Shown piece after piece: positions 9,211 through 17,666 of a DNA stretch of 64,000 nucleotides. How positions within the stretch are numbered: position 1 is the first letter of the stretch; each line of letters begins with the position of its first letter. The notes beneath the pieces are model-generated. The model was not told the origin of the DNA. It was given only the letters and a program-made list of their open reading frames with translations, and did not search any database. Source of the stretch: Methanosarcina horonobensis HB-1 = JCM 15518 (GTDB taxonomy: Archaea > Halobacteriota > Methanosarcinia > Methanosarcinales > Methanosarcinaceae); contig NZ_CP009516.1 of assembly GCF_000970285.1 (NCBI RefSeq), forward strand, positions 785,036 through 849,035, in the 5' to 3' direction. The position numbers and the translations under genes were made by a program.

Positions 9211-9570
9211 TTACTCTAATTTTTTATTTTGCACCTGTGATATAGTCTTCAAAATCCCCGCAAATTCGGAGTTCAGTCTATAAAATCTCCATTTTGAGCT
9301 GTTATAGGCTTCAATGATCCCGCAGTTTTTCAAAATTGCCAGGTGGTGGGAAACCAGGTTCTGCCTCTCGTTTAACTTGAATATCAATTCGCAGACGCAG
9401 TGATCTCTTTGAGAGAGAAAGTAGGCAATCTTCAATCTTATCGGATGCCCGAGAGCACTGAATATTTCACTGGCTTTTTTGATGTCATTATCCAGAAAAT
9501 CTATTTCCTGAAGCATTTTCTCTTCCCATTCCTTTTTTTTCTCAGGGTCCGCAGGGCAGCAGTAGCTCAT
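9211..9570 (-). CDS. ArsR-family winged-helix repressor
   Basis: 119 residues. The helix-turn-helix is around QNLVSHHLAILK (70-81), preceded by the CVCEL metal-site motif (Cys58, Cys60) found in As/Sb/Cd-sensing ArsR proteins. Two adjacent cysteines at positions 4-5 (MSYCCPAD) and Cys83 may add ligands. ArsR proteins bind dyads and leave DNA when they bind metalloids. A dyad (9608-9627) covers its own promoter, so it is probably self-repressed. The ACR3 pump, permease operon and AhpD genes nearby carry similar sites, so it may control them. Confidence 0.93.
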   Translation of the reverse strand: MSYCCPADPEKKKEWEEKMLQEIDFLDNDIKKASEIFSALGHPIRLKIAYFLSQRDHCVCELIFKLNERQNLVSHHLAILKNCGIIEAYNSSKWRFYRLNSEFAGILKTISQVQNKKLE

Positions 9571-9607
9571 AAATAAAAGAAGTTAAGCTTTCTAAATAAG
9601 GATTTTT

Positions 9608-9627
9608 ATATCAATTTTGTTTGATAT
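9608..9627. promoter_or_regulatory. candidate ArsR operator at its own promoter
   Basis: ATATCAA-TTTTGT-TTGATAT, a perfect 7-base inverted repeat with a 6-base spacer. The left arm overlaps a minus-strand TATA-like GATATAAAAA (about 9603-9612), placing it to block the promoter of the ArsR gene that starts at 9570. A second overlapping palindrome TTTGATATCAAA lies at 9620-9631. Confidence 0.6.
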
Positions 9628-9927
9628 CAAACATGGTGTTGTTTTACTTTGTTTTTTACTCATAAATTCGGGCTTACTTATACTGATAAATTTTTCCTTA
9701 TCTTTTCCAGATAATTAGATAAAAAAGGCAGTAGGCTGCAAAAATTTATTCTCTGAGAATAACATCTGATTCAAAAGGTATATATATTTATACACATATG
9801 GGTGAAATTAATGTTTCTTCCTTTTAATGGAACAAATATGTGGACTTAAACACTACCCGTCATCCGGTGTAGCTCTGGTTTAATAGATAAAGTATGTCAT
9901 AAAGCAAGATTCGGTGGTATAAAAAAC
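9628..9927. other. intergenic, promoter of the methyltransferase at 9928
   Basis: 300 AT-rich bases between the ArsR operator and the methyltransferase. GGTATATATATTTATAC near 9778-9794 is a strong plus-strand TATA region; the mRNA leader would be about 110 bases. TTCGGTGGT before the ATG is the ribosome site. Nothing else recognised. Confidence 0.4.
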
Positions 9928-10626
9928 ATGTCGAAACCAAAGTCTGTCTGGGAAGAGTTCTTTGCAGATAAGAGGAGCGGAGGCCACAGGTCTTCTGCTG
10001 AAGAGTTCATTTTAAAAGAAGCTAAAGAAAAACTCTTTCATCTGGATGGAGGCGAAAGACTTCTCGACTTTGGCTGCGGAGCCGGAGAGCTCTTGGTTTA
10101 TTATGCACCGGAATATGAAAGACTTGTAGGAGCCGATTTTTCTGCATCAATGCTTGAAGAGGCAGGCAAAAGGATCATAGAAAAAAAGCATGAGAATATA
10201 ACTCTAATCCTAGCTGATGATAAAACCGTCTGGGAAAAACTTGATTCCTCCTTTGACCGGATAACCGCAGCCGGAGTAATCCAGTACCTTACAGATGAAG
10301 AAGTTGATAATTTTATTGCCAATGCATCAAAGCATCTGAATAAAGGAGGCAAAATAATCCTTTTTGATCTTTTGAACCCTCGATTATATCCATTATGGAA
10401 AATAGGATTATTCTCACGAGATTTCGGATGCTGGAACCTTTTTCGTAAAATAGGCTTTGAAGTTTTCACCATTATATCAGCAATCCTGAAAAATCGCCCA
10501 AAAGACATTCTCGGGTATACCCATAAGCCCTGTACAATAGAAAATATCGCAAATAAACATGGCTTTGGGATGGAATATGTGCAGTCCATGTATTACGAGT
10601 ACAAGTACCATGCAATAATATCGTGA
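9928..10626 (+). CDS. class I SAM-dependent methyltransferase
   Basis: 232 residues. Motif I LLDFGCGAGELLVYY is near residues 46-60, followed by the acidic LVGADFSASMLEEA loop. FDRITAAGVIQYL is the motif-IV region. The C-terminal part (KPCTIENIANKHGFGMEYV) is typical of small-molecule methyltransferases. It lacks the three conserved cysteines expected in an ArsM arsenite methyltransferase, so proximity to arsenic genes should not be read as ArsM function. The following surface-carbohydrate-like gene suggests an alternative role in polysaccharide modification, but that is inference. Confidence 0.8.
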   Translation: MSKPKSVWEEFFADKRSGGHRSSAEEFILKEAKEKLFHLDGGERLLDFGCGAGELLVYYAPEYERLVGADFSASMLEEAGKRIIEKKHENITLILADDKTVWEKLDSSFDRITAAGVIQYLTDEEVDNFIANASKHLNKGGKIILFDLLNPRLYPLWKIGLFSRDFGCWNLFRKIGFEVFTIISAILKNRPKDILGYTHKPCTIENIANKHGFGMEYVQSMYYEYKYHAIIS

Positions 10627-10710
10627 CCACTGTTTATGTAATCACACAATAATTTTTGTACATTATTTATCCTCCCACTCCCCACATCATCTGTTTCTCC
10701 GGACCATTAA

Positions 10711-11181
10711 CTTGCTCGTATTCTTCGTTTATCCATCTATATTGGAGGAATTGACATTTTCCCTCATATCGTTAGCCCCAAAACCTCTGAAAATATTGAT
10801 CAGGGTACAATTACCCTATTTTTTCAGGATTATTCCAAAACTAACATTGTCCCGAGTAATATTTTCATTGCAAAACTTCAGGAGAATAAGGTCCATGACC
10901 GGCTATATTCAACAATTTATGGGACACTGAAACCGCAACTTCTTTTCAGTAACATCACAAAAGGACTTGTATATAAAATTACACGGAGCTCCTGGCTGTC
11001 TCCCTGCAGTTTACTCCCGGTTGCAGACACTGTTCTTTATTCTGGAATAAGCAGGTGCACTGGAGGTTTCATAAAATCCTTTGATACTTATAGATTCTGC
11101 GAAGCTGCCTCTCTTCCACTTGTTCATTACCAGGGACAGCCAAGGCAAACCGGATCTCTTTACATCTGCAGGCTTATACCA
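10711..11181 (+). other. open frame in phase with the gene at 11182 but without a start codon
   Basis: From 10711 to 11181 the frame of the 11182 gene is open for 157 codons but has no ATG, GTG or TTG. The first part translates to plausible protein (DQGTITLFFQDYSKTNIVPS, IAKLQENKVHDRLYSTIYGT), the last 60 codons less so. This suggests that the 11182 gene was once longer and has lost its N-terminus, signal sequence included. The alternative is chance openness. Confidence 0.35.
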
Positions 11182-12465
11182 ATGGTTAAATGTGCCTATC
11201 AAATCTCAATGGATATAAAAACTGATGATGTTCACAGTTTTGTTGAACTTAACAGCCCTGGTTCAAAGCTGGTAATTCAGGAAATAAACAACAGGGTTAT
11301 ACTAAAAAGTTATTTTGAAAGCTCTTCCGGTGATATCGGGTTTGAATCCATATTTCTGGGAAATGCCGCAGAGAAAGTGGATTTTGAAATTGTGTTTGAT
11401 GGATGCAGTAAGACAAACACCGTCTCCACAAAAGACGGGAAATGTATCACCACTCCTCTTTATACCTTTGAGAGGCAAAGGCTGCCATATGTGGATTTCT
11501 CAAATGGGTATCTCAAGTTCACATCTTTTCTTGCCGGAAAAGGAAGATACTTTGATGTAAACATATACAGCATAATCCAGAGAGCAGACCGAAAAGTCAT
11601 AACTGCAGTTGGAGATAACGAACTTGCTCCTTTCGGGCTTGACGGGCCTCACGTTCGAAAAACGACTGAGCAGGGTATACGCTATCTTAACACTAAAAAT
11701 AACAGAGGCACGATCTGGTTTGATATAGAGCTTCTTGAACAGTGCAGTGAATCCGACACTGAATACTTACGCAGCCTAATTGTCAATGATTCCTGGGAGG
11801 CAGGGGTACACTATTCTAAAGAACTTAACAATTTCCCGATTGAGCAGACTTATAAAATTATGGATGAAGGGTATCAGTATATTTATGAAAAAATCGGGAA
11901 AAAACCTACAAGCTGGTGCTCCCTGAGAAACAGGGACAACATTAAACACGCCATTTATGCGTTTGAGAACCTTGGAATGTTCTGGAGAAACGGAAACTCG
12001 GGAATTCATGCGGAAAAAGACGTTGGAAACCTGGACGACGATACCTGGAAATGGTGGGAACAGGCGTCAAGGTCAGGTATGGTGTACCCTGGCTTTACGC
12101 ATGAACTTGACCTGGAACCCGCGATAAAATACTCAATAAGCCGCTCAAAGTTCCGGGACTGGGTGGATAATTACAACTCAAATGGTTTATCCATAGTTTC
12201 CTTTTATGAGTATGGTCAAATAAACCGCAATACCCGTGAAGCCAGTTTTGATATCCTTCAATGCACTGAGCATGTCATCAGGTTTAATGTGCATACAAAC
12301 GGTTCCGATGCCCTTGTAAACGTGAACATAAAGGCTGGAGAAGATACCAGGGTTTATGACAATATTTCAGATCAATCTCTTGATTACAGAATAGAGCAGG
12401 ATAAATCGATCACATTCCAGGTTAAAGACAACCATACTTATAGTGTGATATCTGGACAGAATTGA
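11182..12465 (+). CDS. unknown, possibly polysaccharide deacetylase-like, N-terminus uncertain
   Basis: 427 residues from the first available ATG. The N-terminal ~150 residues look like a beta-sandwich (alternating hydrophobic strands). The central part, GYQYIYEKIGKKPTSWCSLR through GMVYPGFTHELDLEPAIKYS, has the look of a barrel with FTHELD as a possible metal or catalytic motif, as in polysaccharide deacetylases. The C-terminal ~90 residues are again beta-rich. No signal peptide is present at this start, which is odd for a surface carbohydrate enzyme and fits loss of the upstream part. The ATG has no good ribosome site. Function call is weak. Confidence 0.55.
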   Translation: MVKCAYQISMDIKTDDVHSFVELNSPGSKLVIQEINNRVILKSYFESSSGDIGFESIFLGNAAEKVDFEIVFDGCSKTNTVSTKDGKCITTPLYTFERQRLPYVDFSNGYLKFTSFLAGKGRYFDVNIYSIIQRADRKVITAVGDNELAPFGLDGPHVRKTTEQGIRYLNTKNNRGTIWFDIELLEQCSESDTEYLRSLIVNDSWEAGVHYSKELNNFPIEQTYKIMDEGYQYIYEKIGKKPTSWCSLRNRDNIKHAIYAFENLGMFWRNGNSGIHAEKDVGNLDDDTWKWWEQASRSGMVYPGFTHELDLEPAIKYSISRSKFRDWVDNYNSNGLSIVSFYEYGQINRNTREASFDILQCTEHVIRFNVHTNGSDALVNVNIKAGEDTRVYDNISDQSLDYRIEQDKSITFQVKDNHTYSVISGQN

Positions 12466-12564
12466 GCAGAAAGTAAGAAGTTCTGCAGGTCGACTGTGAT
12501 TCTGCAGGTATTTTGAGTTCTATCAACATTTCGTTTATTTATGGATAAAACCGCAGATGGTAGA

Positions 12565-12584
12565 ATATCAATGAAAATTGATAT
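12565..12584. promoter_or_regulatory. candidate ArsR-type operator, AhpD2 promoter
   Basis: ATATCAA-TGAAAA-TTGATAT, a perfect 7-base inverted repeat with 6-base spacer. GTTTATTTATGG at about 12532-12543 is the likely TATA element, so transcription would start at the dyad's left edge. The AhpD-like gene begins at 12638. Confidence 0.6.
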
Positions 12585-12637
12585 GTGACTTTCTGTGTTT
12601 TATAAATCAAGATTGTAGAATTGAGTGGAGGAATAAA

Positions 12638-13003
12638 ATGCCTTTCATGAACGAAACACTGCCTGATACTGCTGAAGCATTCGGAAAACTGAGAGATTCT
12701 ATCTTTGAAGGAGGAGAACTTGACCGCAAGACCAAGGAACTTATAGCCATTGCCTCTTCTGTCCTTATGCGCTGCCAGTACTGTGTTGATGTTCACTCCC
12801 AGAGAGCTGTTGCTCACGGGGCAAACAAGAAAGAGATTGCAGAAGCTATTGCTGTTGCCATGTTTATAGCAGGAGGCTCTCAACTCGGCTGGACAAACAT
12901 CTATGGCGAAAATGTTTATGATCTCATCTTTAGAGAAAAAAAGCCTGAGGAGCCGGAAAAAGATAAATTGGAGAAAGAGAAAGGTTGCTGCTGCGGAAAC
13001 TGA
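12638..13003 (+). CDS. AhpD-like protein, second copy, Cys-rich tail
   Basis: 121 residues from the ATG after GTGGAGGAATAAA; a longer in-frame start at 12578 overlaps the operator and has no ribosome site. Same core as the 8600 gene: C46-Q-Y-C49-V-D-V-H53, with KTKELIAIASSVLMRCQYCV identical in both. The C-terminus is a lysine/glutamate linker of about 20 residues ending GCCCGN. The two genes are paralogues with independently varied tails that both keep a run of cysteines, which argues for a function of the tail in metal or thiol chemistry. Confidence 0.87.
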   Translation: MPFMNETLPDTAEAFGKLRDSIFEGGELDRKTKELIAIASSVLMRCQYCVDVHSQRAVAHGANKKEIAEAIAVAMFIAGGSQLGWTNIYGENVYDLIFREKKPEEPEKDKLEKEKGCCCGN

Positions 13004-13104
13004 ATAAAGAGTTAAGGTTTTGAATCCGTTTTGTCAGTTAATTTTTCAATTTCTTTTCCTTTTCTGCTTTCTCCTTTTTGCTTCTTTTTCCTTGTCAAGT
13101 CTTC

Positions 13105-14157
13105 TCAGAATCTGAATTTTTCCCTGTTCCTTTCCATGATTTTCACAAGGGAAAGCATCACAGGCACTTCCACAAGCACTCCCACAACGGTTGCGAGTGC
13201 AGCCCCGGACTCCATCCCGAATAGAATTAAGGCTACTGCTACTGCCAGTTCGAAGAAATTGCTGGCACCGATAAAGGTTGAAGGAGCAGCTTCTGAATAG
13301 GGGATTTTCAGGTATTTTGCTCCTGCATACCCGATCCCGAAAATCAGGTAAGTTTGCAGCACCAGGGGAATTGCAATCAGGAGAATATGCAAGGGATAAT
13401 TTATGATGTTGCTCCCCTGGAATATAAAAATCAGAACAAGAGTTATCAAAAGTCCTGCAGGAGTGATCCATTGTGTTCTTCGGATGAGTTTGTTTTCAAA
13501 CCATGTAATGCCTTTTTTCCTTATCACTACCTGCCTTGTCAGCACAGCAAGGCCAAGAGGAATTGCCACATAAAACAGCACCGAAAAGAAGATCGTCATA
13601 AGAGGGACCGGAAAATCGGTTGTGACTCCGAGGAGAAACTTTCCCAGCGGGGCGAAAAGGACGAGGATGATAAGGTCATTTACCGAGACCTGAATCAAAG
13701 CATAGTTAATATTAGCTCTTGCAAGGTAGGTCCAGACAAGTACCATAGCCGTACAGGGAGCAATCCCGAGCAGGATCATGCCTGCTATATACTGTGCCTG
13801 AAGATCGGAAGAAATCAGGGATTCGAAAAGCACGCGCATGAAAAGCCATGCAACAAATGCCATTGTAAAAGGCTTGATTGCCCAGTTTATGACAAGAGTT
13901 AGAAGAAGAGGTTTTAGATTTGCTTCAATGTTCAGAATTTCTTCAAAATTAATCTTTAGCATGATAGGATACATCATGATCAGTAGCACGATAGCTACGG
14001 GAATTGAAACATTTGCAATCTCGATCTCTCCAAGGGTGTCTGCAAAACCTGGAAAAATATAGCCTATTGCAGTTCCGAGTATAATACAGACTGCAACCCA
14101 AATAGAAAGGTATTTACTGAAAAAATCGAGCTCTCTTTCTTCATCGTCCTCAGGCAT
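13105..14157 (-). CDS. ACR3-family arsenite efflux permease
   Basis: 350 residues, about ten membrane segments, of the bile acid/arsenite transporter superfamily. LLGIAPCTAMVLVWTYLA (Cys135 in the fourth segment) is the ACR3 signature, and VSVNDLIILVLFAPLGKFLL follows. ACR3 exports arsenite from the cytoplasm using the proton gradient. The start overlaps the stop of the universal stress protein gene by 8 bases, so they are translated together. It lies at the distal end of the permease-thioredoxin-DGC gene run. Confidence 0.9.
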   Translation of the reverse strand: MPEDDEERELDFFSKYLSIWVAVCIILGTAIGYIFPGFADTLGEIEIANVSIPVAIVLLIMMYPIMLKINFEEILNIEANLKPLLLTLVINWAIKPFTMAFVAWLFMRVLFESLISSDLQAQYIAGMILLGIAPCTAMVLVWTYLARANINYALIQVSVNDLIILVLFAPLGKFLLGVTTDFPVPLMTIFFSVLFYVAIPLGLAVLTRQVVIRKKGITWFENKLIRRTQWITPAGLLITLVLIFIFQGSNIINYPLHILLIAIPLVLQTYLIFGIGYAGAKYLKIPYSEAAPSTFIGASNFFELAVAVALILFGMESGAALATVVGVLVEVPVMLSLVKIMERNREKFRF

Positions 14158-15037
14158 ACTCTTCTCCTTCCTCCCACTCTTCCCCTTCGAACTCTTTGCT
14201 TGCAGGGATGACCATCACAGGCTTCGTGGTTTTCCGGAGTACGCTTTCTGCCGTGTTCCCTAGCAGAAGGTCAATTAAATCCCCTTTTCCGCGGGCGGTC
14301 AGCATGATCAGTGTGACATCTTCTATACCTGCAATTTTAACAATTTCATCGGATGGGATACCTTCAACAACAAGATACTGGCTCTTTATGCCTGCAAGCC
14401 GTTTCTTTACTCTCCTTAGCTTTTCTTTTACTTCTTCTCTCTGTTCGTCCAGCAGGTCCATATCTTTTATATTATCTATCACATGCAGGAAAAGAACCTC
14501 TTTTACTACTCCTTTAAATGCTTGAAGCTGTTCTACCGCCTTCATTGACTCTTTTGAAAAATCAAGGGGCACAAGAACCTGTGAGAAAGTTGCCCTGCAT
14601 GCTTTCTCATAAACTTCTTTTCCTTCTTTCAAAGCGTCATATTTCTCGATCAGCAGTATTTTTTTTGAACTGCGTGATATGTATTCTGTTGTCCTTCCGA
14701 GAAATTTCCCTTTTATAAATCCTTTAGTGGTTGCTCCCATTATTATAGCATCAACATCTTTTCGATCAGCAACTTCCGAAATTGTCCTTTTAACGTCTCC
14801 TACTATCACCAGGGTTTCGGTTTCAAGTTCAAGTTCCCTGACAAAATCTGTGTAATCCCCAATTCTTTTCTCTGCATTTCTTTCAAACATAGGGGCAAGC
14901 CCCTGGCTTTTATGTATGTCCACTACATGTAGAAGGATAACTTTCTTCAAGCCTGCGTTTTTAAGTTCCCCTATGCAGCTAAGCAAATCTTCCGTTTCGA
15001 TAGTAAAATCAACAGGAACAAGTACGGTTTCAATCAA
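14150..15037 (-). CDS. tandem-domain universal stress protein (UspA family)
   Basis: 295 residues made of two UspA domains. The first starts IETVLVPVDFTIETEDLL and contains AIIMGATTKGFIKGKFLG with TEYISRSSKKILLI; the second starts SQVLVPLDFSKESMKAV and has TLIMLTARGKGDLIDLLLGNTAESVLRKT. The second domain's G-x2-G-x9-G-S/T type ATP motif is recognisable as GKGDLIDLLLGNTAES. Fusion to ACR3 by an 8-base gene overlap suggests a regulatory or stress partner of the pump. Biochemical role unknown. Confidence 0.9.
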   Translation of the reverse strand: MIETVLVPVDFTIETEDLLSCIGELKNAGLKKVILLHVVDIHKSQGLAPMFERNAEKRIGDYTDFVRELELETETLVIVGDVKRTISEVADRKDVDAIIMGATTKGFIKGKFLGRTTEYISRSSKKILLIEKYDALKEGKEVYEKACRATFSQVLVPLDFSKESMKAVEQLQAFKGVVKEVLFLHVIDNIKDMDLLDEQREEVKEKLRRVKKRLAGIKSQYLVVEGIPSDEIVKIAGIEDVTLIMLTARGKGDLIDLLLGNTAESVLRKTTKPVMVIPASKEFEGEEWEEGEEYA

Positions 15038-15236
15038 TCCTATGCCCCCTGTTTCAGGTTATGCTGGTAATATTTTTCACCGAGCTGCCCCTTTAAAGCT
15101 CTTTTTAATAGTATTCTTCTGTCAGTATAAATAAGGCATACAAACCCTCTGCTCAATGCAAAAGCAGGTAAAAATAATATTATAAAAAAGGCTCAAGAAA
15201 ACAACTGAAATATTAAAAGAAAAGATAGGATGGAGA

Positions 15237-15620
15237 TTACTCGGATTGCAGAATCTCCATAACTTTTTCAAGAATCTCGGTAACCTCTTCTCCTTTTGGA
15301 TCTCTATCCTTGGTTTTCTTAACCCCTAATTCAGAAATTATGATCTGGCGGTCAACCTTGAAGCCTGCAAGCTCCATGGTTTTGGTTGCGCAGTTTACTG
15401 AGCAGCCGTCAATGGTCAATATCCTGTCAGAAGCTTCGGCAGATTTCATAAGCCCGGGGGCTCTGGCTCCGATGCCTGCAGTACACATAAGGTTTCCTAT
15501 CCCTTGCTTCTCGAGTTCAATTGCAATTTTGTTTGAGAGCTGTCCGACATTTGCCGCCCCTGCGCAGGGGAAAAGCGCAACATTTGCCGAACCGCATGAA
15601 CATTTAGTTTCTTCTGTCAT
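15237..15620 (-). CDS. DGC-domain putative zinc-binding protein
   Basis: 127 residues from the ATG (MTEETKCSCG) that follows AAGGAG; the upstream in-frame ATG at 15638 overlaps that ribosome site and is rejected. Contains the DGC motif (71-73) in TIDGCSVNCATKTME and other conserved cysteines (7, 9, 19, 46, 77). The family is annotated as zinc-binding; it is often found beside permeases and thioredoxin-like proteins, as here. Possible role in metal/metalloid or thiol handling. Confidence 0.85.
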   Translation of the reverse strand: MTEETKCSCGSANVALFPCAGAANVGQLSNKIAIELEKQGIGNLMCTAGIGARAPGLMKSAEASDRILTIDGCSVNCATKTMELAGFKVDRQIIISELGVKKTKDRDPKGEEVTEILEKVMEILQSE

Positions 15621-15691
15621 TTTTTGTCTCCTTTTCATTTAATAATTAATTCGTTTGTGCCCATTTAACTCGTTTAATGATTCACTTTGAC

Positions 15692-15925
15692 TCATTTGGT
15701 GATCCATTTCTTGATATCTTCCACACTTGGGACTTTGCCTGCGACTTTAACATCTCCGTCAATTACAAGAGCAGGGGTAATCATGACCCCGTATTCCAGA
15801 ATTTTGTCAAAGTCTTCTACTTTGACGATCTCCGCATCCACACCTGTTTCCTTAACGGCTTTTTCTGCAAGTTCTTTCGTCTTATTGCATTTGGCACAAC
15901 CCGAACCCAGTACTTCGATTCTCAT
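15692..15925 (-). CDS. small thioredoxin-like protein (redox-active disulfide protein)
   Basis: 77-residue minimal thioredoxin fold with Cys10-Ala-Lys-Cys13 in GSGCAKCNKTKELAEKAV and a TPALVIDGDVKVAGKVP segment bearing the cis-proline (ITPAL). Family members are called redox-active disulfide protein 2 or thioredoxin_3 and reduce target disulfides. It sits 123 bases after the permease and 71 bases before the DGC gene, forming the typical permease-thioredoxin-DGC trio. Confidence 0.9.
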   Translation of the reverse strand: MRIEVLGSGCAKCNKTKELAEKAVKETGVDAEIVKVEDFDKILEYGVMITPALVIDGDVKVAGKVPSVEDIKKWITK

Positions 15926-16048
15926 TTTTTCACCTTCTGTTCAACTCTTTCTTTATTTTTCATTATGATATTTTTAGATGTGAGCTTCATACAATCATTT
16001 GCGATATTACTTTTTAACTTTAGTTTTATTTGATTCGACTCGGCTTTT

Positions 16049-17101
16049 TTACATAAACATAGCTCCGAATACATACCCGGAGACGGTTGCAATTAGCACC
16101 ACCAGGAGAATATATGTCATGCCTTTTTTCACTCCCAGAACCCTGTTGATTACGATCATGCTCGGTAGACTGAGTGCCGGGCCTGCAAGGAGCATTGCAA
16201 GGGAAGGGCCTTCTCCCATACCTAGAAGAGTCAGAGCTTTAATGATGGGCACTTCCGTAAGAGTGGAGAAATACATGAGGGCTCCAGCTATCGAAGAAAT
16301 AAAGTTTGAAGTCAGGGAATTTCCTCCCACAAGAGCTGCTACATACTCTTTTGGAAGGACTACAATCGCAATCCCTGCAAAGAAAACTCCAAGCAGAAGC
16401 AGGGGAGTGATCTGTTTTACCAGGAACCAGGTTTCACCCATCCAGCTGTTTAGTTCTTCTTTTGAGAACCATTTGAAAGAGAGGAAAGCCGTAAGTCCTA
16501 TCATGGGCGCCCAGGCAAGGAGCTGAGTTGTATATTTCCATTCCAGGGAAGACATTATCTCAGGGGCTATAAGGACAACGATTAGCAAAACAAAGAGTCC
16601 GACGCTGTGTTTGTGTTCCTCTTCCCCGAAAGTCTTTATGGACTTACGTTCGGTTGCTTTTCTTTCATATGCAAGGGACATTATAACACCTACAAGCACA
16701 GACAGAAGGACTGCTGCAAAAGCGCGCGCTGCTCCGAGATCATAGCCCAGGATTTTTGCCGTATAGACGATTGCAAGGATATTGATAGCAGGGGCTGAGA
16801 ACAAAAATGTGGTTGCAGGACCTATGCCTGCTCCCCTCTTATAAATCCCTGCAAAAAGGGGGAGTACGGTACAGCTGCAGACCGCAAGGAGGCAGCCCGA
16901 AACCGCAGCTACCGTATAAGAAACATATTTGGGGGCGTCCGCTCCGAAGAACTTCAGCACAGATTCTTTGGAAAAGAGAGAAGCAATTGCACCAGCCAGA
17001 AAAAAAGCAGGCACAAGGCACATGAGCACATGGAGCGCAAGGTACTCCTGCACTGATTGAAGCCCTACTGATATAAGATAAGTGATATAATCAAGAGTCA
17101 T
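16049..17101 (-). CDS. DUF318-family permease (ArsP-like)
   Basis: 350 residues, about eight membrane segments. The signature CSCTVLPLFAGIYKRGAGIG lies near residues 80-99, with FLFSAPAINILAIV after it and a matching second half (LTEVPIIKALTLLGMGEG). PF03773 permeases include ArsP, which exports trivalent organoarsenicals. First gene of the run permease - thioredoxin - DGC - Usp - ACR3. Its promoter carries two dyads around a perfect TATA box, so it is likely repressed by an ArsR-type regulator. Confidence 0.88.
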   Translation of the reverse strand: MTLDYITYLISVGLQSVQEYLALHVLMCLVPAFFLAGAIASLFSKESVLKFFGADAPKYVSYTVAAVSGCLLAVCSCTVLPLFAGIYKRGAGIGPATTFLFSAPAINILAIVYTAKILGYDLGAARAFAAVLLSVLVGVIMSLAYERKATERKSIKTFGEEEHKHSVGLFVLLIVVLIAPEIMSSLEWKYTTQLLAWAPMIGLTAFLSFKWFSKEELNSWMGETWFLVKQITPLLLLGVFFAGIAIVVLPKEYVAALVGGNSLTSNFISSIAGALMYFSTLTEVPIIKALTLLGMGEGPSLAMLLAGPALSLPSMIVINRVLGVKKGMTYILLVVLIATVSGYVFGAMFM

Positions 17102-17137
17102 TTTTCCACCAGGGGTGTTTTCCAGAATTTCCTGTTA

Positions 17138-17194
17138 TTTCAGATATATTTGAAATAACATATATAAAATTTCCTATTTCAAATAAATTTGAAA
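17138..17194 (-). promoter_or_regulatory. TATA box flanked by two operator dyads, permease operon
   Basis: On the minus strand TTTATATA (17161-17168) is a consensus TATA box. It is bracketed by TTTCAA-ATAAAT-TTGAAA (17177-17194) upstream and TTTCAG-ATATAT-TTGAAA (17138-17155) at the expected start of transcription; dyad centres are 39 bp apart. Arms extend to TTATTTCA/TGAAATAA for the second. Binding at either would block initiation. Confidence 0.65.
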
Positions 17195-17256
17195 CAAATT
17201 TGAGGGTTGTATTCAGGTCTGCAATTGATTTCCTGAAAGGACCGAGTAAAAGTTTT

Positions 17257-17264
17257 TTTATATA
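17257..17264 (+). promoter_or_regulatory. TATA box of the YnfA-like pair, leaderless
   Basis: TTTATATA begins 29 bases before the ATG at 17286, which is the spacing expected if transcription starts at or next to the A of the ATG. There is no ribosome site before that ATG. The mRNA is therefore probably leaderless. Confidence 0.55.
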
Positions 17265-17285
17265 TTCCCACAATATTTTAGAACC

Positions 17286-17666
17286 ATGAAAATTAAAGTC
17301 GAATCAAGCTGCATATCCAGAAAAAGGTGCTTTCTGTATACTATTCTCCTGTTTATCCTTGCAGGTATTTTTGAAATCGGTGGAGGCTATCTTATGTGGC
17401 TATGGTTGCGTGAAGAAAGAGAATTTGTTTTTGCGTTTATTGGGGCAGCAGTCCTGTTTCTATATGGAGTCGTGCCAACTTTCCAGCCTTCATATTTCCA
17501 CAGAGTATATGCGACTTACGGAGGCATTTTTGTTGTTATGTCCCTTTTATGGGGGTGGATTTTTGATAAAATACCCCCCGATACCTATGATCTGATAGGT
17601 GCCCTGATAATTCTCATCGGAGTTTCGATTATCTATTACTGGCCCAGAAAAGAGGAAGCTGCATGA
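17286..17666 (+). CDS. YnfA/UPF0060-family small membrane protein
   Basis: 126 residues, four membrane helices, preceded by a basic 17-residue extension (CISRKRC) not seen in the partner. Family motifs: [34 protein letters not shown] and [12 protein letters not shown]. YnfA proteins resemble small multidrug resistance (SMR) transporters in size and topology; a drug or toxic-cation export role has been suggested. It overlaps the next gene by 4 bases (ATGA), so the two are translated together and may form a heterodimer, as paired SMR proteins do. Divergent from the ArsP-like operon. Confidence 0.85.
   Translation: MKIKVESSCISRKRCFLYTILLFILAGIFEIGGGYLMWLWLREEREFVFAFIGAAVLFLYGVVPTFQPSYFHRVYATYGGIFVVMSLLWGWIFDKIPPDTYDLIGALIILIGVSIIYYWPRKEEAA

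Noticed and set aside
9928-10626. Arsenite methyltransferase (ArsM) call because of nearby ArsR and ACR3
   Set aside because: The conserved ArsM cysteines are missing.
10712-10930. 72-codon plus-strand frame
   Set aside because: Off-frame of the longer open stretch that continues into the 11182 gene; hydrophobic AT-driven composition.
17138-17194. Dyads as MsvR or SurR sites
   Set aside because: MsvR sites are TTCGA-based and SurR sites are GTT-N3-AAC; neither matches.
17091-17273. 60-codon minus-strand frame across the permease promoter
   Set aside because: It covers the TATA box and both dyads, so it is regulatory DNA.
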